DNA of 64,000 nucleotides. It comes from Marispirochaeta aestuarii. GTDB taxonomy: Bacteria; Spirochaetota; Spirochaetia; JC444; Marispirochaetaceae. Below the pieces are notes generated by a model that ran no database searches, had not been told where the DNA came from, and was given only the letters and a program-made list of their open reading frames with translations. The DNA lies in assembly GCF_002087085.1 (NCBI RefSeq), contig NZ_MWQY01000009.1, positions 62,001-126,000 on the forward strand. The letters run 5' to 3'. Shown here piece after piece: positions 33,429 through 41,335 of the stretch (the stretch's first letter is position 1; each line of letters begins with the position of its first letter). Both the position numbers and the translations under genes were made by a program.

Positions 33429-34079
33429 ATGATCAGCGCTGTAATATTCGACCTGGACGGTGTCATAGTTTCCACTGACGAGTATCACTTTCAGGCATGG
33501 AAAGAACTGGCAAAGGAGCTGGGTATAGACTTTTCACGGGAAGACAACAGCCGGCAGCGGGGGGTCAGCCGCATGGAGAGTCTGGAGGTTCTTCTGGAAA
33601 AAACTGAACAAACTTTCAGCAATGACGAAAAGCTCGCCATGGCCGAGAAAAAAAACAGCATATACCGTGATCTTCTGGACCGGCTTTCTCCTGACCAGAT
33701 ACTTCCCGGGGCACTGAACTTTGCTGAAGAGTCACGCAAACTGGGTTTGAAAATCGCTGTCGGCTCCTCCAGCAGAAATACCCCGTTTATTTTAAAAAAG
33801 ATCGGTCTGTCCGACTATTTCGATGCCGTGGCTGACGGAAACGATATTCAGCGCTCCAAACCTGACCCACAGGTTTTTCTGATCGCCGCAGAACGTCTTG
33901 CGGTACGCCCTGCGGAGTGTCTTGTAGTCGAGGATGCCGACGCGGGAGTGGAAGCCGCAAAGGCCGGCGGAATGTTTGCTCTGGCCCTGGGCGCCGCAAA
34001 GGGCCATCCGGGAGCTGACCTGAGAGCCGATTCCCTGGAAAGACTCAGTATAGAGAAGCTGCTTCGGGAGCTGGGCTGA
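33429..34079 (+). CDS. pgmB: HAD-family beta-phosphoglucomutase-like phosphatase/mutase
   Basis: The protein is 216 residues. Motif I is FDLDGVIVSTDEYHFQAW (nucleophile and acid Asp in DLD), then a four-helix cap with RQRGVSRMESLEVLLE, the beta-PGM substrate-specificity loop. Motif II is AVGSSSRN, motif III K in RSKPDPQVF, motif IV VVEDADAGVEAAKAGG. Beta-phosphoglucomutase converts beta-glucose-1-phosphate to glucose-6-phosphate in disaccharide phosphorolysis. ATG follows AAGGAGGAG. An earlier in-frame ATG (33360) would include the operator and is unlikely. Confidence 0.88.
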   Translation: MISAVIFDLDGVIVSTDEYHFQAWKELAKELGIDFSREDNSRQRGVSRMESLEVLLEKTEQTFSNDEKLAMAEKKNSIYRDLLDRLSPDQILPGALNFAEESRKLGLKIAVGSSSRNTPFILKKIGLSDYFDAVADGNDIQRSKPDPQVFLIAAERLAVRPAECLVVEDADAGVEAAKAGGMFALALGAAKGHPGADLRADSLERLSIEKLLRELG

Positions 34080-34094
34080 TACCTTTTACTCACC

Positions 34095-34124
34095 TTGCTC
34101 CCGGGATTGCCGTAATGCTATAGT
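34095..34124 (+). promoter_or_regulatory. Promoter of the TPR-protein gene, near-leaderless
   Basis: TTGCTC (34095-34100), 18 bp, TATAGT (34119-34124), then only seven bases to the ATG at 34132 and no Shine-Dalgarno sequence. Confidence 0.4.
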
Positions 34125-34131
34125 TGAACAT

Positions 34132-36516
34132 ATGCTTGATCGAACTTCTGCCCTTATCCAGTGGGGGCGTTACTATACCGGAAGCGGAATCGAAACCGGG
34201 ATGTCCTTTACAGCTGCTGCTGATGAATACAGGCAACGCATTGAATCCGGTACAGCAGATACGGAAACGATGAATCGCGCTGCGGAGTTTCTCTTTTTCA
34301 GCGGTCGCGTCAATCTTCTGCGGGAGCTTGAACCCCTTATGACCGGGAATGATTCACCGGCAGGACCCGACGTCTTTGCCCTCTGCGCCTACGCCTGGGG
34401 GGGAACAGATATTTCCCGGGCGGCGGAACTCATTACCAAGGCAACAGGTCTCTACCCCGATGACCCCGAACTCAGCAACGATTTTCTACGCTTCAAACTG
34501 ATTCAGGGAACATTGGCTCTGCCGGATATCGATGAAGAATCGGAACTGCCCGCCGGTGTTGAGAGTTTTGCCGGACTCCGATCCAGCATCTACCTTCTTT
34601 TTTACCTGGCAGATAACAATCTTCTGGAATCCCTTCCTCCGGAAATCGAAGCTGCGGTGGAAGCCCTTGAAAGCCTTGCTTCAAGCAGGACCGAACGAAG
34701 GGAAGCACTCCTTGTTAAGGTCGATTATGCCGGTATGCAGGAAAACGAGGAAGCGGAAACCCTGGCCATGGATGAAGCCCTGAGGGAGTTCCCGGAAGAC
34801 TTTGAGGTCGTAAGTGCCGCAGTGCGGCTGGGAACACGCAGGCTCTCGCTGCATCGGGGGGGAGACCAGGACAGGATTCTTGAATACGCCGACAGATTGT
34901 GCAGCTTGCGCCCCTGGCACCCTGAAGGCCACTCCCTGTATGGCACCCTGATGCTGCTCATGTCGTCTGAAGAAATTTCCTCATCACGGAAGCTCTCCCC
35001 TTCCGAGCTGCTTCAGAGGGGGATAGAAGCCTTCGAGCAGAGTCTTGCCATCGAAGTGCAGGATCAGCGCAGCTGGGAAGAACTCTTTTTGTCCCTCACC
35101 TCATTATACAAACTCATGGAATCCCCGGCAGAAATTGAAGATATTCAGAAAAGAACCCGGGACCACCTGGAACTTCTGCCGGAGGATTTCCGCTCCCAGG
35201 CCGATTTTCTGGCAGAGATAGGAAGAAGCCTCTTTGAAAGCGGCATGGAAGAGGAAGGAGATTCTGTTGTTCGCCGGGCAGTGGAACTGGCACCCTTTGA
35301 TCCGGGAGTAATGCATGCTTCCGGTACAGTGGCCTTTCTCAGGGGGCTGCGCAGCGACAACTCCCATGAACGTCAGGAACTCCTCTATGCTGCGGCTCAT
35401 GCCTTCCGAAGGTCCTGGAAAACAGAGGAGGATCCCTTCGAAAAAAGCCGTTACCTGATAACCCTGGGGAGTGTGTATAACGAACTGGGAGAAACGGAAG
35501 AGGAGCTGGAAGTCCTCACCGAAGGACTCAGGGAGGAACTTCCGGAGGATGAAATATACCTGCGGATCTCCGAGCTGCTGCACCAGAAAGGAGATATACA
35601 CGGAGCCGTAAAAGCCCTCGAGGAGGGATTCAGGCTGCTGCCGTCTTCTGCAGATCTGGGTATAGAAACAGCCAGGTGCTATTCCAGGGACGGCCGTTTT
35701 ACCGAGGCCCTTGAGATAATGGACGACCTTCTTAAACGTTATCCCAATACTCCATGGATCTGGAACCAGGCAGGGATAATTCAGATAGAAAAGGGAAACA
35801 GCGTCTTCCCCAATTCCGAAGAACAGCAGACAGCATACGAGACCGCCGTCAGGGCCTATGACCAGGCCAGGAGAATGTCCCCCGAGGAGTATACATACCT
35901 GGGCAATTACGGTGATGCCCTCCGTCTGTGCGGAAAGCTGGCTGCTTCACAGAAAATCCTGAAAAAAGCCGTTGAACTCAATAAATCTGATGCCTTCAGC
36001 CTGAACTCCCTGGGACTTGTCTACAGCGAGAAGGCCAGGCAGGAGAAATCGAAGGAAAAACAGGAGGAACTGATCCTGGAGGCGGAGCGCTTTTTTTACA
36101 GAGCGGCGGAATCCGATCCGGAGAACCAGATATTCCTGATTAACCTGGCGGACCTCTATTTTGACCTGGGCTTCTTCGAAGACACAATCGATATATACCA
36201 GAGGATAATAGAGACCGATGAGGCCCCCTGGCAGTATTACGATATAATCGGGCTGTGTTATTACAATACAGGGCACCTGGATGAGGCTATCCACTGGTTC
36301 AGCCTGGCCATGGAAAAGGAACCCCAGGCACCGGAGGTGGTCAACTCCCTGGGTCTCTGCTATTTCGGAACAGGAAAAATCGACGAAGCCATCGAATACT
36401 TCAAGCAGGCCTCCCTGCTGGACCCGGAAAACCCGGTATACCTGGACAACATCGTTATGGCCCAGTACAACCAGATCGGATACTCCGCGGACCCCGGTGA
36501 TTACCCCAGAATGTAA
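34132..36516 (+). CDS. Large TPR-repeat protein
   Basis: The protein is 794 residues, acidic and helical throughout, with no signal peptide. TPR units are easiest to see in the last 300 residues: LGSVYNELGETEEELEVL, LHQKGDIHGAVKALEEGF, ARCYSRDGRFTEALEIM, YGDALRLCGKLAASQKIL, LNSLGLVYSEKARQ, LADLYFDLGFFEDTID, IGLCYYNTGHLDEAIHWF and LGLCYFGTGKIDEAIEYF. TPR arrays act as protein-binding scaffolds; no catalytic domain is present. It stands alone between pgmB and a tRNA gene, so no partner is suggested by context. Confidence 0.88.
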   Translation: MLDRTSALIQWGRYYTGSGIETGMSFTAAADEYRQRIESGTADTETMNRAAEFLFFSGRVNLLRELEPLMTGNDSPAGPDVFALCAYAWGGTDISRAAELITKATGLYPDDPELSNDFLRFKLIQGTLALPDIDEESELPAGVESFAGLRSSIYLLFYLADNNLLESLPPEIEAAVEALESLASSRTERREALLVKVDYAGMQENEEAETLAMDEALREFPEDFEVVSAAVRLGTRRLSLHRGGDQDRILEYADRLCSLRPWHPEGHSLYGTLMLLMSSEEISSSRKLSPSELLQRGIEAFEQSLAIEVQDQRSWEELFLSLTSLYKLMESPAEIEDIQKRTRDHLELLPEDFRSQADFLAEIGRSLFESGMEEEGDSVVRRAVELAPFDPGVMHASGTVAFLRGLRSDNSHERQELLYAAAHAFRRSWKTEEDPFEKSRYLITLGSVYNELGETEEELEVLTEGLREELPEDEIYLRISELLHQKGDIHGAVKALEEGFRLLPSSADLGIETARCYSRDGRFTEALEIMDDLLKRYPNTPWIWNQAGIIQIEKGNSVFPNSEEQQTAYETAVRAYDQARRMSPEEYTYLGNYGDALRLCGKLAASQKILKKAVELNKSDAFSLNSLGLVYSEKARQEKSKEKQEELILEAERFFYRAAESDPENQIFLINLADLYFDLGFFEDTIDIYQRIIETDEAPWQYYDIIGLCYYNTGHLDEAIHWFSLAMEKEPQAPEVVNSLGLCYFGTGKIDEAIEYFKQASLLDPENPVYLDNIVMAQYNQIGYSADPGDYPRM

Positions 36517-36568
36517 GTCCGATTCGATTGACAAAATACCCCCGCTTATGCTTTTATATACGCCTGTC

Positions 36569-36642
36569 GGGCCTATAGCTCAGTTGGTTAGAGCAACGGA
36601 CTCATAATCCGTGGGTCGTAGGTTCAAGTCCTACTGGGCCCA
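36569..36642 (+). tRNA. tRNA with CAT anticodon, probably tRNA-Ile(CAT) (lysidine type)
   Basis: The cloverleaf folds completely over 74 nt: acceptor GGGCCTA/TGGGCCC with one G-T pair, D stem GCTC/GAGC, anticodon stem ACGGA/TCCGT with loop CTCATAA, T stem GTAGG/CCTAC with loop TTCAAGT, discriminator A. CCA is not encoded. It is not the initiator (no C1-A72 mismatch, no GGG/CCC anticodon stem). The GGGCCTATAGCTCAG start is usual for the minor Ile tRNA modified by TilS, but elongator Met cannot be excluded. TTGACA at 36528 and TTTATA at 36553 may be its promoter. Confidence 0.93.
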
Positions 36643-36645
36643 GAA

Positions 36646-36680
36646 AAGAGGTTGCCTCCTCAGGAGGCGGCCTCTTTTTC
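36646..36680 (+). terminator. Intrinsic terminator of the tRNA gene
   Basis: AAGAGG-TT-GCCTCC, loop TCA, GGAGGC-GG-CCTCTT, ending in TTTTTC. It begins four bases after the tRNA. Confidence 0.85.
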
Positions 36681-36871
36681 TTTATACGGGACATGGTACA
36701 ACCGGTCATGGTTTTGTCCTGAATCTACTTAGCTGAAGGTAACGTGCGCCCGGCCGGAATCCCGCGGAAGGTTGTCGTATTTTACTTCGGCGTCATTCGA
36801 AAAAATGAGCTGTATGCCGGTAAGAAAACATCCGGCACCACAGCTCCCTTCGCAAAACTTCTCAGGAAATC

Positions 36872-37738
36872 TTATTTCAGCCTGCCTCCGTAAACGGGAA
36901 ACATGCTGGCCTCTCCATAGTCCTTGATCTGCTCCATGTTTTTTAAGGTTTCCATGTCTTCTTTGGATATGGAAAAATCAACCTCAGCATTGTTCTTCAT
37001 GTGGGCCGGATTCGCTGTTTTTGGCAGCGGCAGAAGTCCAAGCTCGAGGCAGTAGCGGAGACCAAGCTGGGGTATGGAAACACTGTATTTTTCGGCAATA
37101 TCACGTACTGCCTGATTTTTCATCAGCTCTCCATGGGCGACCGGGGAATAGGCTTCTACAAGAATGTCGTTTTCCTGACAATAGTCGATCAGCTCTTTTG
37201 GAGTGTTGGTAATATGTGCCAGTATCTGGTTGACCATCGGTTTTACCGTGCAGGATTCAAGAATATTCTCCAGATCTTCCTTCTGAAAATTGGAGACTCC
37301 GATGGCGCGCAGCTTGCCTGCTTTATAGGCTTCTTCAAGGGCTCTCCATGCTTCACGATTCCCTTGTGCATAGGGATCGTCCTCGTGGAATTCCATCCAA
37401 GGTCGAGGGCTATGGATAATCATCATATCAATGTAATCCAGCCCCATCGTTTTACGAGAATTATCAATGGATGCCACAGCCTCTTCATATGACTTGACTT
37501 CAGCAGCGAGCTTGGTTGTCACAAACAGATCTTCCCTTTGTACGCCGCAGGCCCTGACACCTTCACCTACACCCCGTTCATTCTGATACGCCTGGGCGGT
37601 ATCAATATGCCGATACCCCATCTCCGCAGCATCTTTTACGGCCTGTACAACATCGTCATCGCTGATAAACCATGTACCCAAACCCAGCTTGGGAATCTCT
37701 ACACCATTCGACAGGGTAAAATTTTCCTTTAAAATCAT
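36872..37738 (-). CDS. Aldo/keto reductase
   Basis: The protein is 288 residues. The AKR tetrad is visible: Asp and Tyr in YRHIDTAQAYQNE, Lys in FVTTKLAAE and His in MMIIHSPRP. LRAIGVSNFQKEDLENIL and LLPLPKTANPAHMKNNAEVDF (cofactor site) follow. It reduces aldehydes or ketones with NADPH in the cytosol. It belongs to the AraC-linked cluster 36.8-41 kb, where the regulator is of the AraC_N type that in E. coli (YqhC) controls aldehyde reductases including the AKR DkgA. A role in reactive-aldehyde detoxification is therefore an inference. Confidence 0.92.
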   Translation of the reverse strand: MILKENFTLSNGVEIPKLGLGTWFISDDDVVQAVKDAAEMGYRHIDTAQAYQNERGVGEGVRACGVQREDLFVTTKLAAEVKSYEEAVASIDNSRKTMGLDYIDMMIIHSPRPWMEFHEDDPYAQGNREAWRALEEAYKAGKLRAIGVSNFQKEDLENILESCTVKPMVNQILAHITNTPKELIDYCQENDILVEAYSPVAHGELMKNQAVRDIAEKYSVSIPQLGLRYCLELGLLPLPKTANPAHMKNNAEVDFSISKEDMETLKNMEQIKDYGEASMFPVYGGRLK

Positions 37739-37803
37739 ACTATAATCTCCTCTTGTCTTTTGTTTTCTTGTCAGCCGTTGCTGACGCGTTAGTGTTCATT
37801 CTT

Positions 37804-38247
37804 TTATTGTTCTCCCAGTTTGCCGTAGTACTCGTCTGAAACAGGTTCAAGCCACTCGTTACCGGTCTCGTCACCGGGAATCTCTAGCGAGATATGACTG
37901 AACCAGCTGTCGGACTTCGCTCCGTGCCAGTGTTTTACTCCCGTCGGGATATACACAAAGGAACCTTCAGCAAGACTGACGGGGTCTTTCCCCTCTTCCT
38001 GATACCAGCCCTCTCCCGCCGTACAGATCAGCATCTGCCCGCCGCCGCTTTTAGCATGATGAATGTGCCAGTTATTCCGGCATCCCGGTTCAAATGTAAC
38101 GTTAGCCAGAAACAGGGGAGTCTCTCCCGGTTTTACCAGGAAATTGAGAAATGAATCCCCAATAAAATATTGGGCGAACATCTCATTCGGCATGCCTGTT
38201 CCGAACATATTTGCTTTTTCGAATTCGTTCTTATTCGAGTATTTCAT
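37804..38247 (-). CDS. Cupin-domain protein
   Basis: The protein is about 147 residues from the ATG at 38247. Cupin motif 1 is WHIHHAKSGGGQMLICTAGEGWYQEEG (two His and a downstream Glu), and motif 2 is GSFVYIPTGVKHWHGA, giving the His3/Glu metal site. The family is found with carboxymuconolactone decarboxylase and aldo/keto reductase genes, as here, but its substrate is unknown. The two-half-site motif at 38305 lies 58 bp upstream. The gene precedes the aldo/keto reductase on the same strand, with 65 bp between. Confidence 0.88.
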   Translation of the reverse strand: MKYSNKNEFEKANMFGTGMPNEMFAQYFIGDSFLNFLVKPGETPLFLANVTFEPGCRNNWHIHHAKSGGGQMLICTAGEGWYQEEGKDPVSLAEGSFVYIPTGVKHWHGAKSDSWFSHISLEIPGDETGNEWLEPVSDEYYGKLGEQ

Positions 38248-38304
38248 CGTTCTATTCAGCTCCTCGCATAGTCTTCGCGTATAAAATACCGATTTACCCG
38301 GCAA

Positions 38305-38347
38305 CAAAGAATGTCTATTTCTCCATAATAGCTGCCTATTCCTGCAT
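38305..38347. promoter_or_regulatory. Candidate AraC-regulator site upstream of the cupin gene
   Basis: CAAAGAATGTCTATT (38305-38319), 13 bp, TGCCTATTCCTGC (38333-38345). The same two blocks recur with identical spacing at 39461. Inside them TGTCTATT and TGCCTATT are direct half-sites 21 bp apart, two helical turns, as AraC-type proteins prefer. Confidence 0.65.
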
Positions 38348-38450
38348 TGTTTTGAGTTTTTGTGCTTATTTATTCGAATATTCTTGCATAATTAATGTAT
38401 GATAGATATCTAAACAGATCACAATTAAGGAACCTTTTTTTACGTCAATC

Positions 38451-38630
38451 TTACAGAGACTGTTTGCCGACTTCGATCTTTTTGCGATAGTTCAAGGACA
38501 GAAGCCCGGCCTCCACGATAATCAAGGAATACATGCTCATCCGAAACCAGTTTTCCGCACTCTTCGTCCCCGGAGATGCTATTCCCTCGATATTGCCCGT
38601 GCCCTTCAGTACAGTGACGGGATTGTCCTG
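38451..38630 (-). other. Open frame after the CMD gene stop (possible remnant or extension)
   Basis: Directly after the TGA of the carboxymuconolactone decarboxylase gene the same frame stays open for 59 codons to a TAA at 38451. It includes DNPVTVLKGTGNIEG and a hydrophobic MYSLIIVEAGLLSL. I do not recognise it. It may be the tail of a lost gene or of a longer ancestral protein. No start codon with a good ribosome site is present. Confidence 0.3.
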
Positions 38631-39389
38631 TCACGCATCATCCGGCAATGCTTCCTTTAAGGAGTTCAAGGCATTCAGGGTTCTCGGGAAACCGACATAC
38701 GGCAGGCACTGGGTAATGGCGGAGATAAGCGTATCCTTACTGTTGCCGACACTGGTATTCCCGTATATATGGGACTTCACCTGACTTTCGCATCCCCCTA
38801 GAGAAATAAGAATACACAGCGTTAGCAGCTCCCGTGTCTGTACATCCAGCCCGCTTCGCGTATAGATGTCTCCGAAGCAGCAGGCAGACAGATAATTCTG
38901 TATGTGTTTCAGGTTATCCGGGGCATTCCTGTGCATCTGATCGATGACATCCCCGAAGATGGATTTCTGGACCTTCAGTCCCTCATCAAAACGGGTTTCC
39001 TCTGTTACCCGCTTCTGGCTTTCAACAGGGAGAGTAATACCGGCCTGCTCGAAAACCGCGTTCGCACGGTTCAGGACGTTGAGAGTTTTGGGGAATCCGA
39101 TGTAGGGAGCGCATTGATACATGGCTTCTTTTATCTCCACCGGTGAGACTCCAGCGTTAAGCGCGGCGAAAACATGGGCCGAAACCTGGTCCAGTGTCTG
39201 GCTCGCGGTTAAAACAACCAGGATGATCAGTTCTCTCGTCGCATCTTTCAGGTCTCCCTGATAATACACTTCACCGAATATAAAGCAGTTCAGCATTTCC
39301 TGGAAGTCCGGATCAGACGCTGCGGCGGAAGCTGTCACGTTCCCAAACAACTCTTTATATTTCTTCTGACTCCGTTCAATTCTGTTCAT
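38631..39389 (-). CDS. Carboxymuconolactone-decarboxylase-family protein, two-domain
   Basis: The protein is about 252 residues from the ATG at 39389, which has AGGAGG nine bases upstream. It carries two AhpD/CMD-like repeats: LNCFIFGEVYYQGDLKDATRELIILVVLTA to YIGFPKTLNVLN, and LSACCFGDIYTRSGLDVQTRELLTLCILISLGGCESQVKSH to YVGFPRTLNALN. The AhpD-type CxxC is not intact. CMD proteins act as lactone decarboxylases or peroxide-linked thiol reductases; which applies here is unknown. Divergent from the AraC gene, with the shared motif at 39461 between them. Confidence 0.9.
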   Translation of the reverse strand: MNRIERSQKKYKELFGNVTASAAASDPDFQEMLNCFIFGEVYYQGDLKDATRELIILVVLTASQTLDQVSAHVFAALNAGVSPVEIKEAMYQCAPYIGFPKTLNVLNRANAVFEQAGITLPVESQKRVTEETRFDEGLKVQKSIFGDVIDQMHRNAPDNLKHIQNYLSACCFGDIYTRSGLDVQTRELLTLCILISLGGCESQVKSHIYGNTSVGNSKDTLISAITQCLPYVGFPRTLNALNSLKEALPDDA

Positions 39390-39460
39390 AAACTCCTCCT
39401 GATTAAGCTTCTTACAGGTTCCCATTGAATACCATGTAAATATAAAGGAATAATCGGCTG

Positions 39461-39506
39461 CAAAGAATGTCTATTCAGCCACATCTCTTGCCTATTCCTG
39501 CGTAAT
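39461..39506. promoter_or_regulatory. Candidate AraC-regulator site between CMD and araC-type genes
   Basis: CAAAGAATGTCTATT (39461-39475), 13 bp, TGCCTATTCCTGCGTAAT (39489-39506). It is the second copy of the motif at 38305, in the same orientation relative to the minus-strand gene it precedes. It lies 72 bp ahead of the CMD gene and 75 bp ahead of the AraC gene, so it may serve both. Confidence 0.65.
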
Positions 39507-39580
39507 TATGTTATATTATGTTCTAATATGCGGTTTTTTATACATAATAACCCTGACAACAAATCACCATCAAGGACGAC

Positions 39581-40465
39581 ATGAATACTACTATTTTAAC
39601 TATGAAAGATATTTTACTGGAAAAACTCCCCGCGGAAGGAATCATTGAAACTGGCATTAAGGGTGTTGGTCTGTTCAGACGGGACAATCCTTATAAAAAG
39701 CGGCCTCAATTGTACAACCCGCAAATTATCCTGTTAGTCCAGGGGAAAAAGAATATCTATCTGGGTGACAAGACCTTTGTGTATGATCCCCAGCACTACT
39801 ATGTTCAAACGGTTCCCCTTCCAGTGGAATGTGAAGCAGTCATCGAAGAAGGCAAACCAATGCTGGGAATGGTTATAATGATTGATCCTCAAACCATCGG
39901 AGAAATTTTATTCGAGATGGACACGGAAATCCCGCCCGCAACCAGGAAGATGCGCAACAGCCTGTACAACGCATCAATGTCCGATGCAATAACAGACGCT
40001 GCATTAAGGCTGTTAAAAACTCTCGACTCAAAGAATGAAACACGAGTATTGGGACCAATTTTTCTCAAGGAAATACTCTTCAAGATAATCTCCGGAGAAA
40101 ACGGTGAAATTCTGAGAGAACTGGCAATTAACAACAGAGGATTTTATCAAATATCCCGGGTAATCAGTAAAATTCATGAAAATTACTCTCGTCCCATTGA
40201 AATTCAGGCCCTTGCCAGGGAGGCGGGAATGAGTTCCACCGCTTTTCACGCCTCCTTCAAAGCCATGACCAGTACATCTCCTCTTCAGTACATCAAGAAT
40301 ATCAGGCTTCATAAAGCGAAAGAAATCATACAGAATGAGGGAGAAAAAGCGAACGCAGCCGCTATGCGTGTCGGTTATGAAAGTTCTTCCCAGTTCAGCA
40401 GAGAATATAAACGTACCTTCGGGACAACGCCGGCAAAGGACAGGCAGACTGGCTCTGTTTATTAG
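39581..40465 (+). CDS. AraC-family regulator with AraC_N-type effector domain (YqhC-like)
   Basis: The protein is 294 residues. The N-terminal cupin-like AraC_N domain shows KGVGLFRRDNPYKKRPQLYNPQIILLVQGKK and DPQHYYVQTVPLPVECE. The C-terminal DNA-binding part has HENYSRPIEIQALAREAGMS (first HTH) and AAAMRVGYESSSQFSREYKRTFGTTP (second HTH). This type includes E. coli YqhC, an aldehyde-responsive activator of reductase genes. It sits in the middle of the AKR/cupin/CMD/cyclophilin-like cluster and the paired motif occurs next to it. Confidence 0.9.
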   Translation: MNTTILTMKDILLEKLPAEGIIETGIKGVGLFRRDNPYKKRPQLYNPQIILLVQGKKNIYLGDKTFVYDPQHYYVQTVPLPVECEAVIEEGKPMLGMVIMIDPQTIGEILFEMDTEIPPATRKMRNSLYNASMSDAITDAALRLLKTLDSKNETRVLGPIFLKEILFKIISGENGEILRELAINNRGFYQISRVISKIHENYSRPIEIQALAREAGMSSTAFHASFKAMTSTSPLQYIKNIRLHKAKEIIQNEGEKANAAAMRVGYESSSQFSREYKRTFGTTPAKDRQTGSVY

Positions 40466-40487
40466 AATACATCATCTGCCAACGGTA

Positions 40488-40964
40488 TTACTTCTTCTCT
40501 ATCCGAACCGTACCTGCCATATCCTTAATATACTGTTCCCCTGATACGGAACGCCCCAAAGCGTAGAGCCCCGCTGCAGAGCCGAAGTCGCCGTAGAACA
40601 TTACTACGTCTCCCCAGGGAGCATAATACGCGAGACTTCCCACAGTATTATTCGACGCCAGGGGTGTGCCGGCAGTATCAAGTTTGTCGGGCGGATAGAA
40701 AATCTTTTCGTTACCACCGAAGTCCTCAACCTTGACGCTCAAAGGCAGCTGGTCATACAGCTCTCTGGATGCCCGGCTGTTGTTCAGTTCAAATACTGTT
40801 GTTTTTCCATTTGCCGTTAGCTCGATTATCATCATGTTTTGTTCCTCTTTCACAAATCCTGTTTCTTCATTCAACGATGGAGTTGCTGCTGCTTTTTCGC
40901 TGACCCAGGTAACGGGAAAAAATATTATGCCTAGGAAAATTAACAAGAAAACTATACGTTTCAG
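40488..40964 (-). CDS. Exported cyclophilin-like-fold protein, apparently CTG-initiated
   Basis: The protein is about 158 residues. The C-terminal 110 residues match the small cyclophilin-like family: IELTANGKTTVFELNNSRASRELYDQLPLSVKVEDFGGNEKIFYPPDKLDT and NNTVGSLAYYAPWGDVVMFYGDF. For the start, TTG at 40946 would cut the signal peptide; a CTG at 40964 gives MKRIVFLLIFLGIIFFPVTW, a complete signal peptide, with AAAGGAG seven bases upstream. I therefore prefer CTG, a rare start. Family members accompany AKR and CMD genes in many anaerobes; their function is unknown. Confidence 0.78.
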   Translation of the reverse strand: MKRIVFLLIFLGIIFFPVTWVSEKAAATPSLNEETGFVKEEQNMMIIELTANGKTTVFELNNSRASRELYDQLPLSVKVEDFGGNEKIFYPPDKLDTAGTPLASNNTVGSLAYYAPWGDVVMFYGDFGSAAGLYALGRSVSGEQYIKDMAGTVRIEKK

Positions 40965-41335
40965 ATTATGACTCCTTTACAAGTATAAATATTATATTTT
41001 TCAGGAATAATTACCACTCTGGTGCATCTGTTGCTCTTTTGCGTGCCTCTTAGTCTATATACCTGGAAAATATATATTTCCCTGCAATAAACAGAGTCAG
41101 AGGTGAGAAATAGAGACAATACAGCTCAAATAGGAAATTCAGAAAGACATGACACATGTAAGAATGGAGCTATGATCCTTGCGGCCGAGCCTCCGATAGT
41201 ATTTTCAACTCCCCGAACTACAGCATCCGGAAAAAGTATCCGGGAATGACATTCCGGTTGAGCCCGGAGAATATATGATGATACAATCTCGAGAAGAGAT
41301 CACGGTTCTTATCATATCCAAACCGGAGGAAACCT
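40965..41335. other. Divergent intergenic region, 371 bp
   Basis: It separates the cyclophilin-like gene from the aminotransferase. AT-rich up to about 41150, more GC-rich after. I see a GGAGG ribosome site at 41325-41329 for the aminotransferase and no riboswitch-like fold or clear promoter. Confidence 0.5.

Noticed and set aside
38631-38633. The TGA after the CMD domains as a selenocysteine codon.
   Set aside because: The CMD domains are complete before it, and I saw no hairpin like a SECIS element directly after it.
38440-38634. A 64-codon minus-strand frame overlapping the CMD stop.
   Set aside because: Composition is random-looking (no domain, no ribosome site); the alternative frame continuing the CMD gene is the more interesting one.
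41109-41134. AATAGA and AATAGG elements ahead of the cyclophilin-like gene as a third AraC site.
   Set aside because: Order, spacing (20 rather than 21) and flanking bases differ from the two good copies.
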